Shown: positions 1-10,627 of the stretch, one piece after another | How the letters are laid out: the number at the start of each line of letters is the position of its first letter | Position numbering within the stretch: position 1 is the stretch's first letter | Source of the DNA: Rhizophagus clarus | Taxonomy: Eukaryota; Glomeromycota; Glomeromycetes; Glomerales; Glomeraceae | Direction of reading: 5' to 3' | Assembly: GCA_015698045.1 (NCBI GenBank) | Contig: BLAL01000242.1 | Location: 5,001-69,000, forward strand | DNA: 64,000 nucleotides | Made by a program: the position numbers and the translations under genes | The notes under the pieces: model-generated | What the model was told of the DNA's origin: nothing | The model's database searches: none | The model's input: the letters and a program-made list of their open reading frames with translations, nothing else

Positions 1-2
1 CT

Positions 3-445
3 TCATTTGGGCTGGAGACATTTAGGACTATTTTCTGGAATTTGTAAAAGAAGCTTCTGTTCAATATTTGTGGCTTGTATTAGTGGAAATAGGACATCTT
101 GAAATTTTTTTGTAACATTTTCCTATGCTAATTTTCTTCTTTTAACCGTATTATTTGGCATACTTGTATTCAAGTAATGGTCTTTTATTTTAGAAATTTC
201 TATAAGAATCTCTCTAGGACAATGAGGGTCTAATGATGCTATTGAAGATTTTAAAGCTATTTGATATATTAGATCTGTAACTATGGCTATATTGCTACTA
301 CAAGACTTGAAAGTAGTGGACTTTTTTATAGGTACTTCACTTCGCACTACCTTTTTAAAGCATAGCAATTTTGTGGTTCGTTATCAATATCATCATCATT
401 TTCATTATTATTTTTAATTTCTTCTTCAAAATCTTCTTCTTCCAA
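3..445 (-). pseudogene. C-terminal segment of split Gag-like gene
   Basis: This is the distal part of a minus-strand gene that begins at 11487. The segment opens with an acidic stretch (Glu/Asp runs) that matches the acidic stretch on the far side of the TE1 insertion. It continues as an 81-residue open frame (368-123), and after a frameshift a further 38 codons lead to a TGA at 5-3. The join with the zinc-knuckle segment across TE1 is inferred from strand, acidic composition and position. Function is unknown beyond membership of the Gag-like protein. It is clearly non-functional because of at least two frame breaks and the insertion. Confidence 0.5.
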
Positions 446-719
446 CATCAGTAAGTTTTTTACTATTAGGATCCTTAAAGAATCCTAAAATTGCCAAAGA
501 ATCTTTGAAGATCTTTAAATTTTTAGGATTTTTAAGGATTCTTTAAGCAAATTTAAAGATCTTAAAGGATTCTATAGTTTAATAGATTCTCTAAGGATCT
601 TTAAAATTATTATCTCCAAGGATTTTTTATATAGATTAATTATGATTTCTTTTTATTTACGTGTATTACATGATTACTTTATTGCCAGCAATTAGCTACA
701 ACTGCAATTAAAAAAAAAT

Positions 720-905
720 TGACTAAATGATTTTTTAAACTTTTTTCATTTTCCAGTTTCATTTTATTTCTATTTTTTTTCTCTTTTCCTTTCTTCTTTT
801 CCCTTTGCCTTTCTCTTTCTCTCTCCCTCTTCCTTTCCCTTTCCCTTTCCCTCTTCCTTTCCTTTTTCCTCTCTCTCTTCCTTTTCCTTTCCATCCCCTG
901 ATCCT
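720..905. repeat. Polypyrimidine tract
   Basis: A nearly pure C/T run built from CTTTCC, CTCTTCC and TTTCCCTTT motifs inside TE1. The apparent Arg/Glu/Lys reading frame on the minus strand (894-679) is only its translation. It lies directly upstream of the exon/intron-like array. TE2 shows the same arrangement at 5640-5805, so the tract is probably part of the element's architecture, possibly a promoter. Confidence 0.7.
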
Positions 906-959
906 TTTTCCTCTCTTATCCCTTTCCTCTTGTTTTTCCCATAAGCTTGAACGTAGATT

Positions 960-2080
960 TTGGTAAGGGAAGAAATTTTTTTTTATTTATTTTTAACGAA
1001 ACAGTTTACTAACATTTCTATTATTATTTGTTTTTTCTAGCAGTCTTTCAACATGTAGAATTTCGGTAGGTGAAATCTGAAATATTTTCTTTTTTTAAAT
1101 TTTTTTTAATTTTAACGAAAATGTTTACTAACGTTCCTATTATTATTTTATTTTTTTTTCTAGATGGCCAGATCTATCGATATGTAAAATGAATTTATTT
1201 TTAACAGTCTTTCAATGTGTAGAATTTTGGTAGGAAAAATCTGATTTTTTTTAAAAATTTATTATTTAACGAAACTGTTTACTAACGTTTCTATTGTTTC
1301 TTATTTTTTTTCTAGATAGTCAAATCTTTTGATACGTAGCACTTCAGTAGTTTTAAATTTATTTTTTAAAGAAACATTATAGTACTAAGTTACTACCGTT
1401 TTTATTATTTTTTAAAAATTTATTTTTTAACAAACGTATTACTTGCGTTTTGATATTTTTATTTATTTTTTCTGTGGACAGGTCTTTTAGGCATTAGAAT
1501 TTCTATTTTCTACTACTGAAGCCTTTAGACAATTTACATGAAGAAATGGAACAGACATTAAAAGAATTAGAAGTCCACAGGACCAGTTAAAGCAACTTTT
1601 AAACTGGTAAGTTTAAGAATTTTGAGGCTTTATTTATTTTCAATAAATATCACTAACTATTTATTTTCTTTCTTTTTAGGCTATTTTTTCAAGTTTTCTT
1701 AAATACAGATGATCGGCAAATAAAAAAAATTATTTTATTTTTTTTATTTTAATGAACATCTACACTAAATGTTTGTTTTATTTCTTTTTTTAGACATGTA
1801 AGATGGAATCAGTCTCTTCTGAATATATATTAACTTCAATAAGGAAGTCTTTTTTTTTAGTTTTATTTTTAGTAAAATGATATTAACATTTCATTGCTAC
1901 TCTTTTTTAGATCATCAGTTTTTTGGACCTTTGAAGACAGAAATTCGTATTTTAAACTCCTCTTGGACGCAGATTTTAGTGAGGGAATAGAAATTTTTTT
2001 TTAAACAAAACACTTGCTGATAATTTATTTTTTCTTCTTTTTTTAGATGGTTCTTTAGATTATGGGAAGAATTGGATGAA
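960..2080 (+). repeat. Array A of exon/intron-like cassettes
   Basis: Repeated blocks look like spliceosomal introns on the plus strand. Examples are 963-1040 (GTAAGG to TTCTAG), 1066-1163 (GTAGGT to TTCTAG), 1230-1315 (GTAGGA to TTCTAG) and 1607-1679 (GTAAGT to TTTTAG). Each has TTTACTAAC or CACTAAC about 25-35 nt before the acceptor, as expected for a branch point, then a T-rich tract. Exon-like spacers of about 25-35 nt repeat too: CAGTCTTTCAACATGTAGAA at 1041 and a close copy at 1205. No continuous protein frame is formed by joining them. Confidence 0.6.
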
Positions 2081-2299
2081 AAAACTGAAGTTAACTAACA
2101 TGATACACTGAACTCTTAACCAGAAATTTAATTGTTAATTTTAGTTATTTTTTATTTTTACAAAAAATAACGTGATCAAAGCACAAAATTGTTAATTTTG
2201 ATAAAATATGTAATAATTAATATATAAAATAAATTAATACAAACTAATAAATATATTAATATAAAATAAATAGGCAAAAATAAATAAATGAATCTATTA

Positions 2300-2334
<35 letters not shown>

Positions 2335-2336
2335 AA
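2300..2336. repeat. (AAAT)n microsatellite
   Basis: About nine uninterrupted AAAT repeats inside the right part of TE1. Confidence 0.9.
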
Positions 2337-2494
2337 ACAAATATCCTTAAGGATTCCTTCTGATTCTTAGAGATTCCTTAAATTTTTTCTTAATAAGGAA
2401 TCCCCAGCGGTGGAGAAGATTTTCAAAGAATCCTCCTTATGTTACAGATTTTAGGATTCTCTAAGGATTTTGATCCCAAAAAACTTACTAATGA

Positions 2495-3878
2495 ATATGT
2501 ATTCTTCAGAGTCTTCAGGATTTTCTTCCTCATCTTGGTATACATGATTAACCTTCTTAACACACTTTAGTCTAGAGCAATTAACCTTTGTATGACCAGC
2601 CTTTCCACATGCTGAGTAATTCCAGGTTTGCTTAGCTTTTTGTATTATTTATCTAACAATTTTCTTTGTTGTTACATAGGCACTTTTGGGTGTAAAAGGA
2701 CTCTTTCTAATATATGCTGTTTAATCTACTAACCTCTTTTTATGTTCTTCATAAATAAAATTTTCTAATGTGGCGTCATCTATTCTTATTTCTGTATAAG
2801 CCAAATCTCTTGCTAACTGAATTTTAAAATCATCTTTTTGTGGTATATTATATACAGTCTTTTGAGGAGTAGCTAATTGTTGAAAAGATACTTATGAACT
2901 TATGGCTGAATTACGTTCTAGTCATATATTCTTTAGGTGCATCTATACCATCTGGATTAGCAATCTTTATCCATGTATAGAAATCACATGTTAAGTGGTA
3001 TTTTAAAAATAATAGGGCTATTACGTCATTATTTGCCACACTTAATAATAATGGCTGAATTCTTTTTTCATATATATTAGGACTATCTGTTGATAAAAAT
3101 CTTTCTTAGGATAATTTTTGAATTGCTGACTGTTGGGTGCCTATGTTTTCACGTTGATATTTTGCATTTATTCATGTTCGTAAAGTAGCTGGTGAATTAA
3201 TAGCAGGATTACCAGCAGTATAGGAATCGTTAACTGGAACTGGAATATACTTTCCTCCTAATTTGATTTTTAAAAGTCCACATTTAATTACATTATTAAA
3301 GTCTCCTATATTAGCATTTTCAAGCGTTGTCATACTTTCATACAAATGTAATATAGAGTTCCAGGCTTTATCTAAGTATTCATCAGGAGGTTCTTGTTCA
3401 GTATATTGATCATGTTTAGCAAAAATAGGTCCTATTATATCATATAATGGTTCACGTCTAGCATCTGCCATGTTTGCTAATTTGGATTGTTTTATAAATT
3501 CAAGATAATTTATCACGAATTTAATTCCTTAGCTTTCCATTTTAGATATCAGTCATTTAACTGGTCTCGATTATATTCTAGCAACCAAATATCAGCTTGA
3601 GATTGCCTATAATATCTTTTTAAATTTTGGGCTTATTGGAAACATGCGGTATATCTTCTCTTTTATCAATACTTTTCAAAAATATTTTCACATACCATAT
3701 CTCTAAGATTATCAATTTCAGTATTTGCATTTTGACGAGCCTGCCTTTCATCCCTCTATGCATTGGTTAACATCTGTTCATCTCGTCTTGATTGAAGTAA
3801 TTCATTTCTAAGATTTGCTACTTCATTCATAAAATTATTGATCCGTTTATGAGCTGTATTAAGTAGATTTAGTATATT
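2495..3878 (-). pseudogene. Middle segment of Gag-like gene with zinc knuckle
   Basis: Minus-strand coding remnant. It contains a coiled-coil-like stretch (about 3850-3700), an open 114-residue piece (3516-3172) and a degenerate retroviral-type zinc knuckle near 2624-2578 that reads CGKAGHTKVNC. The first cysteine of the expected CX2CX4HX4C pattern is replaced by tyrosine. A Lys/Arg-rich linker and an acidic tail follow and run into TE1. Several in-frame TGA, TAG and TAA codons and frame shifts interrupt it. The layout resembles a retroelement Gag or nucleocapsid-like protein; no protease or reverse transcriptase was seen nearby. Confidence 0.6.
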
Positions 3879-4050
3879 TACCGTATATTACAGGCCACAG
3901 TACTCCAGGTATCTTGCAAATTTTGGGGGTTTTAGCCTGTACTTGGGGGTACTATACATGGGTGGATACTATACATAAGGCGGTACAGAATTTTTAAAAT
4001 ACCCAGAGTACATATCATGTATAATACCTAGGTTTAATTAGATTGGTGAA

Positions 4051-4770
4051 ATGCTGAATCTGACTGTTCTGGCATTTTTATATGTAAAGTAATAAAAAAT
4101 GCTGAAACTGATTGTTCCAGCATTTTTATATACAGTCAGCCCTCCATATAATCATCAAGTTGGTTACACCCTTAACTGGTGATTGTATAGAGGTGTGATT
4201 GTATATATAGTATATAATTTTTTTTATTAAAAATCAGAAATAAAAATTATTAAAATTATCTTAATTTTGGCCTAAATTATAAATTATAAAATTATAAATC
4301 ATATGAATTGCATATTTTTGGATGATAGCCATGAATAATTTTGAAAATTTCTTATAATCTACATTCTAAAAAAGGAAATTTGTTTAATTCTGGCTGAAAT
4401 TTTGATCTGACTGAAATTATAGTGACTATACAGAGGTTTAATTACTAGTAAAAATAATATATATGTTACGGATCATGTGGTGATAGTGATTATAACTGAA
4501 TTGTGATTATAAAGAGATAAATTAACTAAGTAAAAGTCAGTTTCACAAAATTGGATTCTTATGTAGAAGTGTGACTATATAGGGTGTGATTGTATAGAAG
4601 TCTGACTGTATATAAAAACACAAAAAAAAAATGCTAAAACTGACTGTTCTAGAGTTTTTTATATGTAAAGTAAAAAAAAATGCTGAAACTGATTGTTTCA
4701 GCATTTTTATATATATAAAAATGCAAAAAAAAACTAAAACTGATTGTTCTAGCGTTTTTATATATCTGGA
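4051..4770. repeat. Interrupted ~50-bp tandem repeat
   Basis: Five units of the form ATGCTGAAACTGATTGTTCC followed by AGCATTTTTATAT begin near 4051, 4099, 4631, 4680 and 4728. Each unit is itself partly palindromic (AAAATGCTGG and CCAGCATTTT). The array is split into 2 + 3 units by the nested element at 4133-4608, so the array predates that insertion. Confidence 0.7.
4133..4608. mobile_element. pogo/Tigger-like MITE with TA duplication
   Basis: The ends read CAGTCAGCCCTCCATATAAT at the left and CAGTCAGACTTCTATACAAT from the right, flanked by TA on both sides (4131-4132 and 4609-4610). The CAGTC(A/G)GCCCTCC start is typical of pogo/Tigger-type mariner ends. At 476 bp and without an ORF it is a non-autonomous derivative. 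Confidence 0.75.
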
Positions 4771-4937
4771 ATATACATTATATATAAACCTAGTATTATA
4801 TCCTGAGTATTTTACAAAATTTTAAGCTTTAAATTGAAATTCTCTATGTAAAGTACCCGAGTACTTTAAAATTCTAGCAAATTTTTTGAGAGAGGTACTA
4901 TATATAGGAGGGGTATTGTGGCCTGTAATATATGGTA

Positions 4938-5202
4938 TATTATTTTGAGTATATCTTTGCATAAGTTCACGTGTAGTTATTAATGAGATTCATATGCCAT
5001 TTAATGTATTTTTTGAGTTAAATGAAGTATCCCCATCAATATATGCTTCTACCTGATCTAGTGCTGTTGTATTATTTATTAAAATATCAGGTATGGCCAT
5101 ATTTTCTTATTCTTCTTTAGACTAGTTTTAGATAATTTTTGTATATGAGATTTGAGCTTTTCTACTGTATGTTCCAGTAGGATACACAGGTAAAATGCTA
5201 AC
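4938..5202 (-). pseudogene. Gag-like gene segment between MITE and TE2
   Basis: Minus-strand coding remnant with an internal Met at 5100. Reading upstream of that Met the frame continues to about 5200 with three stops (TAA, TAG, TAA) that each differ by one C-to-T change from a Gln codon. The segment therefore probably joins the N-terminal coiled-coil piece beyond TE2 at 11204. Downstream it joins the segment past the MITE. A TGA interrupts it near 5000. Confidence 0.55.
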
Positions 5203-5639
5203 TAATCAGGTATCTATCTGATTGGTAACTTTTTTTTTATTGGTCTCCTAATTCATTCAATAGTTAGAAATTTGTTCATATTTCAATCAGGTATCAATCA
5301 TGTTATTACCCGATTGATAACTATTTTTTAATTTAAATTTACTGATTGCTCACTTTTAAAACAAATGTTAAAATTGGGTATCAATTAATAATTACTCAAT
5401 TGCTAACCATATTTTGGTTAAATAAAAGTAGCTAGCTGTTATTAAATTTGCGATTGACTTAAATACACTTAACCTAAATTAGGACAAATAGTTATATATT
5501 TTATACTAATTGAGGCCAAATAGTGTACTATTTTTAAGTTATATATTTTATATTAATTCATTATAGTTAATAATTGGTTTTTCTGGTAAAAGTTAAAATC
5601 AGTCTTAATTTTAAATCACGTGATATAATCTTGATAATC

Positions 5640-5805
5640 GATCAAACTTTTTTTTGACTTTTTTAAACTATTTATACTTTCTTCTCTTTCTTTTTCATTC
5701 ACTTTGTCCCTTTACTTTCCTTTATTCCCCTTATCCATCCTTCATCCTTTACCCTTCTACTTCTCTTTCATCGCTCTTCTCTTTTCCCTCTCTCTTTTAT
5801 TTATA
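5640..5805. repeat. Polypyrimidine tract in TE2
   Basis: C/T-rich run (CTTTCTTCTCTTTC, CCCTTATCCATCCTTCATCC, ending TTTTATTTATAG) immediately before the first exon-like block. It is the counterpart of 720-905 in TE1 and resembles the pyrimidine-rich proximal promoters of the F-box genes in this window. Confidence 0.6.
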
Positions 5806-5884
5806 GGAAACCAGTCAGAATTAATCCAGATATACAGGCATGTTTTCATAATTTAAAAATAAAATGGTATATAATCTTTTTATT

Positions 5885-6140
5885 AATGGGAAAATGGCTA
5901 TGAAGCTGGATATACAGAATCCAGGTAGTTAAGTTTCGATTATCAAAACTTTTTGACTTTAATTTATTTAAAAAAAAATATTATACCATTTTTTTTTTTT
6001 ATTTTTTAGGGAAAATAATTCTGAAGTTGGATACCAGAATCCCAATAGATAAGTTCAATTATCAAAACTTATTGACTTTAATTTATTTAAAAAAACGTTA
6101 TATTAAATTTTTTTTTTTTTTCTTATTTTTTTTTAGGAAA
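5885..6140 (+). repeat. Two-copy ~123-bp cassette repeat
   Basis: Two direct copies (about 5885-6008 and 6009-6137) share an exon-like part (GGAAAAT..CTGAAG.TGGATA.CAGAATCC) and then TCAAAACTTTTTGACTTTAA and a T-rich tract ending TTTTTTAG. The first copy has a donor-like CAG|GTAGTT. They lie upstream of Array B in the same element. Confidence 0.6.
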
Positions 6141-6542
6141 AATAGCTTTAAGTTGCCTGTTAAAACTATTTCGATATTTCAGTATAGTATATCATATGAT
6201 ATACATAGAGATTTCTGAGATTTCTAATTAGTTCAATCAATTTTGATATTGCCAATTTACTGATTATCAATAATCTTTTTTTTATTTTTTTTTTTTTTAA
6301 AAAAAAATTTTTTTTTACTTTTACGTAAAAAAAAGATTAGAACTCATAAAATAAAAAAATAGTTAGTTTTTGAATTTTGACTTTCCGTTTTTTTTTAAAA
6401 AAATATTTTCTTATTTTTGGTTATTTAAAACTGATTTTCACTTTTTAAAAAAAACAAAAATTTATTCAGTTTTTTTTTTTAAAAAAAAATTATTTATTCA
6501 GGTTATTTTTTTTAAAAAAATATTATTTTTTTCTTTTTGTAG

Positions 6543-7229
6543 GTTGCCAAACGAATAATATGAACTGGACTTTTGGAATTGAGGTAAATGAGGGAAAGAG
6601 AAGTTCTGTTTCATTGTTAATAAAAACATTAATATTTCTTCTCTTTTTTGTAGGTTACCAAACGAATAATATGAATTGGACTTTTGGAATTGAGGTAAAT
6701 AGAGGGGTTCTGTTTTGTTGTTAATAGAAACGTTAATGTTTCTTCTTCTTTTTTATAGGTTGCCAGACGAATAATACAAACTGGACTTTTGGAATTGAAG
6801 TAAATGAGGGGGAGAGAAATTCTGCTTCATTGTTAATAGAAATGTTAATGTTTCTTCTTTTTTTTTGTAGGTTGCCAGATGAATACTACAAACCAGACTT
6901 TGGAACTGAGGTAAATGGGGAAAGGTTTTACTTTATTGTTAATAGAAATGTTTCTAACATTTCTTCTTTTCTTTTTATAGGCTGTCAAACTATTTAGACG
7001 AATCTGGACTTAGAATGTAAGGAATAGAGAAGATGAGGAATTCTTTTAATATTAAAGAAATATACTAACATTTTTTTCTTTATTTTTTTATGTTGTTAGA
7101 CTCCTTAGACGAATCTGGACTTGGAATGTAAGGAATGGAGAATGGAAATGGAAATGGGAATGGGGAATAGGGAGGAGAGAATTCTTTTATTATTAAAGAA
7201 ATGTAACGTTTCTTATTGTTTTATTTTAG
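6543..7229 (+). repeat. Array B of 41-nt exon / 70-nt intron-like cassettes
   Basis: Exon-like blocks occur at 6543-6583, 6654-6694, 6759-6799, 6871-6910, 6981-7016 and 7100-7127. The first three are each 41 nt (core GTTGCCAAACGAATAATATG). They are separated by intron-like blocks of 64-102 nt that begin GTAAAT or GTAAGG and end TTTTATAG, TTTGTAG or TTTTAG. Branch-like TTCTAAC or TACTAAC appears in the later units. Since 41 is not divisible by three and stops occur, the joined exons do not encode a repeat protein. The intron core (TTAATAGAAATGTTTCTAAC) resembles that of Array A (TTAACGAAAATGTTTACTAAC without exact identity). Confidence 0.65.
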
Positions 7230-7754
7230 ATTGCCAGGCTCTTAGTCTTTGGGTATTAAAAGCTGATACTATGCTGAAACTATAATACAATACTAGTGTC
7301 AAAACTAAGCTGAATGCTGAAACAGTTTTGACAGTTTTGGCACTATGTAAGGAGTATATAACAAATTTTTTTCTAGTACTGTATATAGAAACTTGTAATT
7401 TTTATAATATTTTCACGTTATATATGTAATTAGTAATAAAAATAATAGGGTTAATTTTCATCAATAAAAATAGACTGATTTGTATAAATTTTATAATTAA
7501 TTTAATATTGGATATCAAAAATACACTCAAAATAGTAATCTTTATTGTTATTTAGTTATGTCAAAAGTTATTATCGCCGTTTTCAAAATGGTGCGATTTT
7601 CAAATTTGAGGAGTTGTCAACAAAAAAAAGAATTCGAATTCCAAAATCTGTGTAACATTGTGATCTGTCCAGTAAGATTTTAAAATAAAAATCAAATTTT
7701 TTTGAGTTTTTTGACGCGTAAAAAATCTATTTCGCGTATAAAGTGTATATAAGA

Positions 7755-9399
7755 ATGTCTTCTATTCCACCAAGAAACTACCAAATTGGAGTGTGTTTTA
7801 TATGTCAAATATGCATGTATTGTGGTATAGATTTGACATCAAATAATTGTGATTGTAACAAAACAGTCAAACCAACCAAAAAAAATCGTATTGAAAAAGT
7901 TCCATATTTTAGAAACTTAGCTTACAAACCAGATAAAATACATGAAAAAATAAAAATTGCTTTATCATTTAGCAATCAAAAATATGGATATAAGTTGAAT
8001 ATGGAACAGCCATGTAATTGTATACTTTGTTCGGCATGCAACAGTCAAATTAACAGAGATATTAAAGCGGCTGATAAAGATAAAAAATTTATTATCATTC
8101 CTTCTTCACCAACTGATGATACTTCTTTTCAACCATCTACACCATCTATACCACCGCAAATAGAATTCAAATTATGCATGTCTATCAAACAAAACAAACA
8201 AACATTGCCTGCTATAATAATTAGCTTTAATTTAGAATATCCAACCTTTATTGATTTTAGGGATAAACTTGAGTCATTTATCTGTGAACAAGTTGGATTA
8301 ATATATAAAAATGAATATACTTTAGCATACAAATTATATTCAGAGAGTGGAGCTGGAACACTTTTAGGTAACAAAGAAGCGTTTGATGAATTTTTAAAAG
8401 ATTATCAAAGTATGACAACAGGAAATAAAAAAGTAGTAGTTGTTGTTACACTTAAAGAAGCATCTAGGAAACAATCACGTTAGGTATTTATTATTTTTGA
8501 AAATTATTTACAAAACTATTATATATCTAATAAAATTATAGAGTGATGAAATTTCAGAACAGGAATCTGATGAAGGATCAGATAATGATACCCAAAATAT
8601 TAAGTCCAAATCACAACCGCCATCAAAAAAACGTGCAAAGAAGCGTACACCTAAAGAAGCAGATTTGGATGAAAATGAAGTATTGATTGGTTCTTTTGTA
8701 ATAAAATTAAATGATAAGTATATTTGTGATATTCAAAATCACAAACACTGTTTTATTAAAGAGGACTGTCATTTACCTTTAACTAATTTTGCAATTAGTT
8801 TATGGGCTAAAGAAATTGTATGTATTTACAAATATATTACAAGTTTTAAATTTTATAATATTATTAAATTTATTTTATTTTTATTATAGGTAAATAAAAA
8901 TACAGATTTAGATATTCCTCCTAATCATGCTATGTTTAGTATGATGCATTCAGTAAAAGTAACTAAAAGAAATTCTTCTAATGTTACTGATGATTTCATT
9001 AATAATTCTCAAATGATAACATATTCTCAATATCCCTACCATTCTTATTATCCTCAACAAATGTATTATTCATCATATCCATATTATCATTCTGATTATG
9101 ATTCAAGAAGATCTTCAATTATCTCACAATTATCAGATCAAAATTTATCAATTTCTTCACAAACATCATTAGATCACAATTTAACAAAAAAAACTATACC
9201 AAGTATGGAAGATTTTTTGAAAAACCTAGATCAAGAATATGGAGATGGAAAATTTACATGCTATTTATCTGTTTTTGAAGAACAGGAAATTCTTGTTAAT
9301 CAACTTACAAGATTATCAGAATCTGAATATATTTCAATGGGTGTAACAATTATTGGACGTAGACAAATATTGCGTGATGAGGCAAAAAAATATGAGTAA
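7755..9399 (+). pseudogene. Transposon-borne zinc-binding/SAM-domain gene, nonsense at exon 1 end
   Basis: Three exons fit: 7755-8483, 8542-8817 and 8890-9399 (introns 8484-8541, GTATTT to TTATAG, and 8818-8889, GTATGT to TTATAG). The ATG at 7755 is the first in frame. Exon 1 has two Cys clusters (CFICQICMYCG..CDC near residues 15-35 and CNCILCSACN near 90-100) that look zinc-binding, then an Ile/Val-rich fold. Exon 2 opens with an acidic, then Lys/Arg-rich linker. The last ~70 residues form a SAM-like domain (DFLKNL, then LTRLSESEYISMGV and GRRQILRDEAKKYE). Exon 1 ends in TAG directly at the donor, where CAG|GTATTT would be typical, so one C-to-T change probably truncates the protein at 242 of about 504 residues. 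Its role in the transposon is unknown. Confidence 0.6.
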
Positions 9400-9538
9400 T
9401 TTCAGTACATATTTTACATTTTTTGTATATATTTTTGTATATTTCATTTTATTAGTATAATAATTCAATAAAAGTTAATGGTATTACAAATAAATATACA
9501 CATTATAAATGAAAATAAATTTCAAAATTTTATTTTAT

Positions 9539-10627
9539 TTATAAATAAACTGATTCTTCAAAATATTTTTTTGCTATATCTGGTGTAGTTTGAGCTAATG
9601 CAACTAAAATTAAATATATTGGGTCAAAATAATTTGCAAAATCTCTGTATCTTTTTAACCAAGATTTTAACGCTGAAAAAGCTGTTTTAATGGGATTTAA
9701 ATCTGGTGAATAGGGCGGTAAATAAAGTATTTTCCCACCAATGTCTTCTACTGCTGTAACTAAATCATCATCATGATGTATACGTGCATTATCCATAACT
9801 AATACATTATATTTAGCCGGATATGGATTCATTTGAGGTATCTTATTGAAAACAAATGAATATTGTTAATAAAAAATTCTAAATAATGATATAAATATAA
9901 ATTATTTACCAATTGTGTTAAAACAAAAGTTTTAAATCTCTCTTTATCACAACTCCCTTCCATAATATCAACAGCAATGAAACCTTCTAAAGATAGGGCA
10001 GGTAAAATAGTATAACGTTTTCCCCTAACAAAAACAACACTTTTTTTTGCTCTAGTGTTGATAGAAGAATAGCCATATAATCTGGTAAATGTCCTCTCAT
10101 CCTTCGCAGATTCGTCAATAAAAATTAGTTGTTCAGCAGTATAATTCATTCCAATATTATATAAATAAACACCTCGCAATATATCACTTCTTTTTTTTGA
10201 TGCTTTTTGTATTTTCTTTCTAGTTATACCACAAAATTTAAGAAAACGCCATAATGTTGGAATAGAAACCAGTTTTCCTATTCTCTGCTCCATCTCGTGT
10301 ACCAATTCATCAAGGTACCAATCTACTTTGTCTTTAACCAAGCTTTCCAATACCTATAAATTATAAACTCTGTTAGATAAAAATAATATATAGTTATTAC
10401 ATCAAAATAATTATTACCTGCATATCTTGTTTTGATAATATTTTTTTCCTTCCCACTTTATCAACAAATGGATCTTTTACACATCCCCATTTTTTAAAAA
10501 TTCTACAGACTTTATAAACAGTTGACTCGCTAACATACATTCTTTTAGCAATTTCATTTTGCGTTAAACCCTCAGCTTGACAATAAATAATTCGCCATCT
10601 CAAATCTTCACTTAGACTTTTTCCCAT
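9539..10627 (-). CDS. Tc1/IS630-type DDE transposase (catalytic Glu lost)
   Basis: Three exons fit with phase-0 introns: 10627-10418, 10353-9910 and 9841-9539 (introns begin GTAATA and GTAAAT, and end TTATAG and AATAAG), giving about 318 residues, a normal length. The N-terminus has a helix-turn-helix (TQNEIAKRMYVSESTVYKV). The catalytic core shows the first Asp in LIFIDES, the second Asp in VLVMDNARIHH, and the PPYSPDLNPI motif. The residue after NPI, normally the catalytic Glu with 34 residues between it and the second Asp, is Lys (AAA instead of GAA). The protein should bind DNA at most and be inactive for cleavage. It is convergent with the SAM gene inside the same inverted repeats. Confidence 0.8.

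Larger units (their letters stand above)
446..2494. mobile_element. TE1, non-autonomous element carrying cassette array
   Basis: The two ends are inverted copies: CATCAGTAAGTTTTTT at the left, and CATTAGTAAGTTTTTT when the right end is reverse-complemented, each followed within 40 bp by a GGATCCTTAAAGAATCC-like block. The subterminal blocks (about 466-620 and 2340-2485) are rich in palindromic AAGGATTCTTTAAGGATC motifs. The interior has a C/T-rich tract (720-905) followed by an array of intron-like cassettes (960-2080). No transposase is visible. It sits inside the acidic part of the Gag-like pseudogene. The target duplication is unclear: TA is possible at one end and CA at the other. Superfamily not assigned. 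Confidence 0.7.
3879..4937. mobile_element. MITE inserted in Gag-like pseudogene
   Basis: The terminal inverted repeats are about 27 bp: TACCGTATATTACAGGCCAC at the left and TACCATATATTACAGGCCAC from the right end, followed by AGTACTCC and AATACCCC. The insertion is flanked by a candidate 4-bp target duplication TATT (3875-3878 and 4938-4941). The Gag-like frame resumes on the far side, which confirms an insertion. It carries no coding sequence. The interior holds tandem copies of a roughly 50-bp unit and a second nested MITE. Confidence 0.8.

Noticed and set aside
679..894. 71-codon Arg/Glu/Lys-rich ORF
   Set aside because: It is the translation of a polypyrimidine tract and has no other coding sign.
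6027..6558. Phe/Lys-rich ORFs of 62-63 codons
   Set aside because: They arise from T- and A-runs in intron-like parts of TE2.
8129..8374. Minus-strand ORF of 81 codons
   Set aside because: It overlaps exon 1 of the SAM-domain gene on the opposite strand and lacks any motif.
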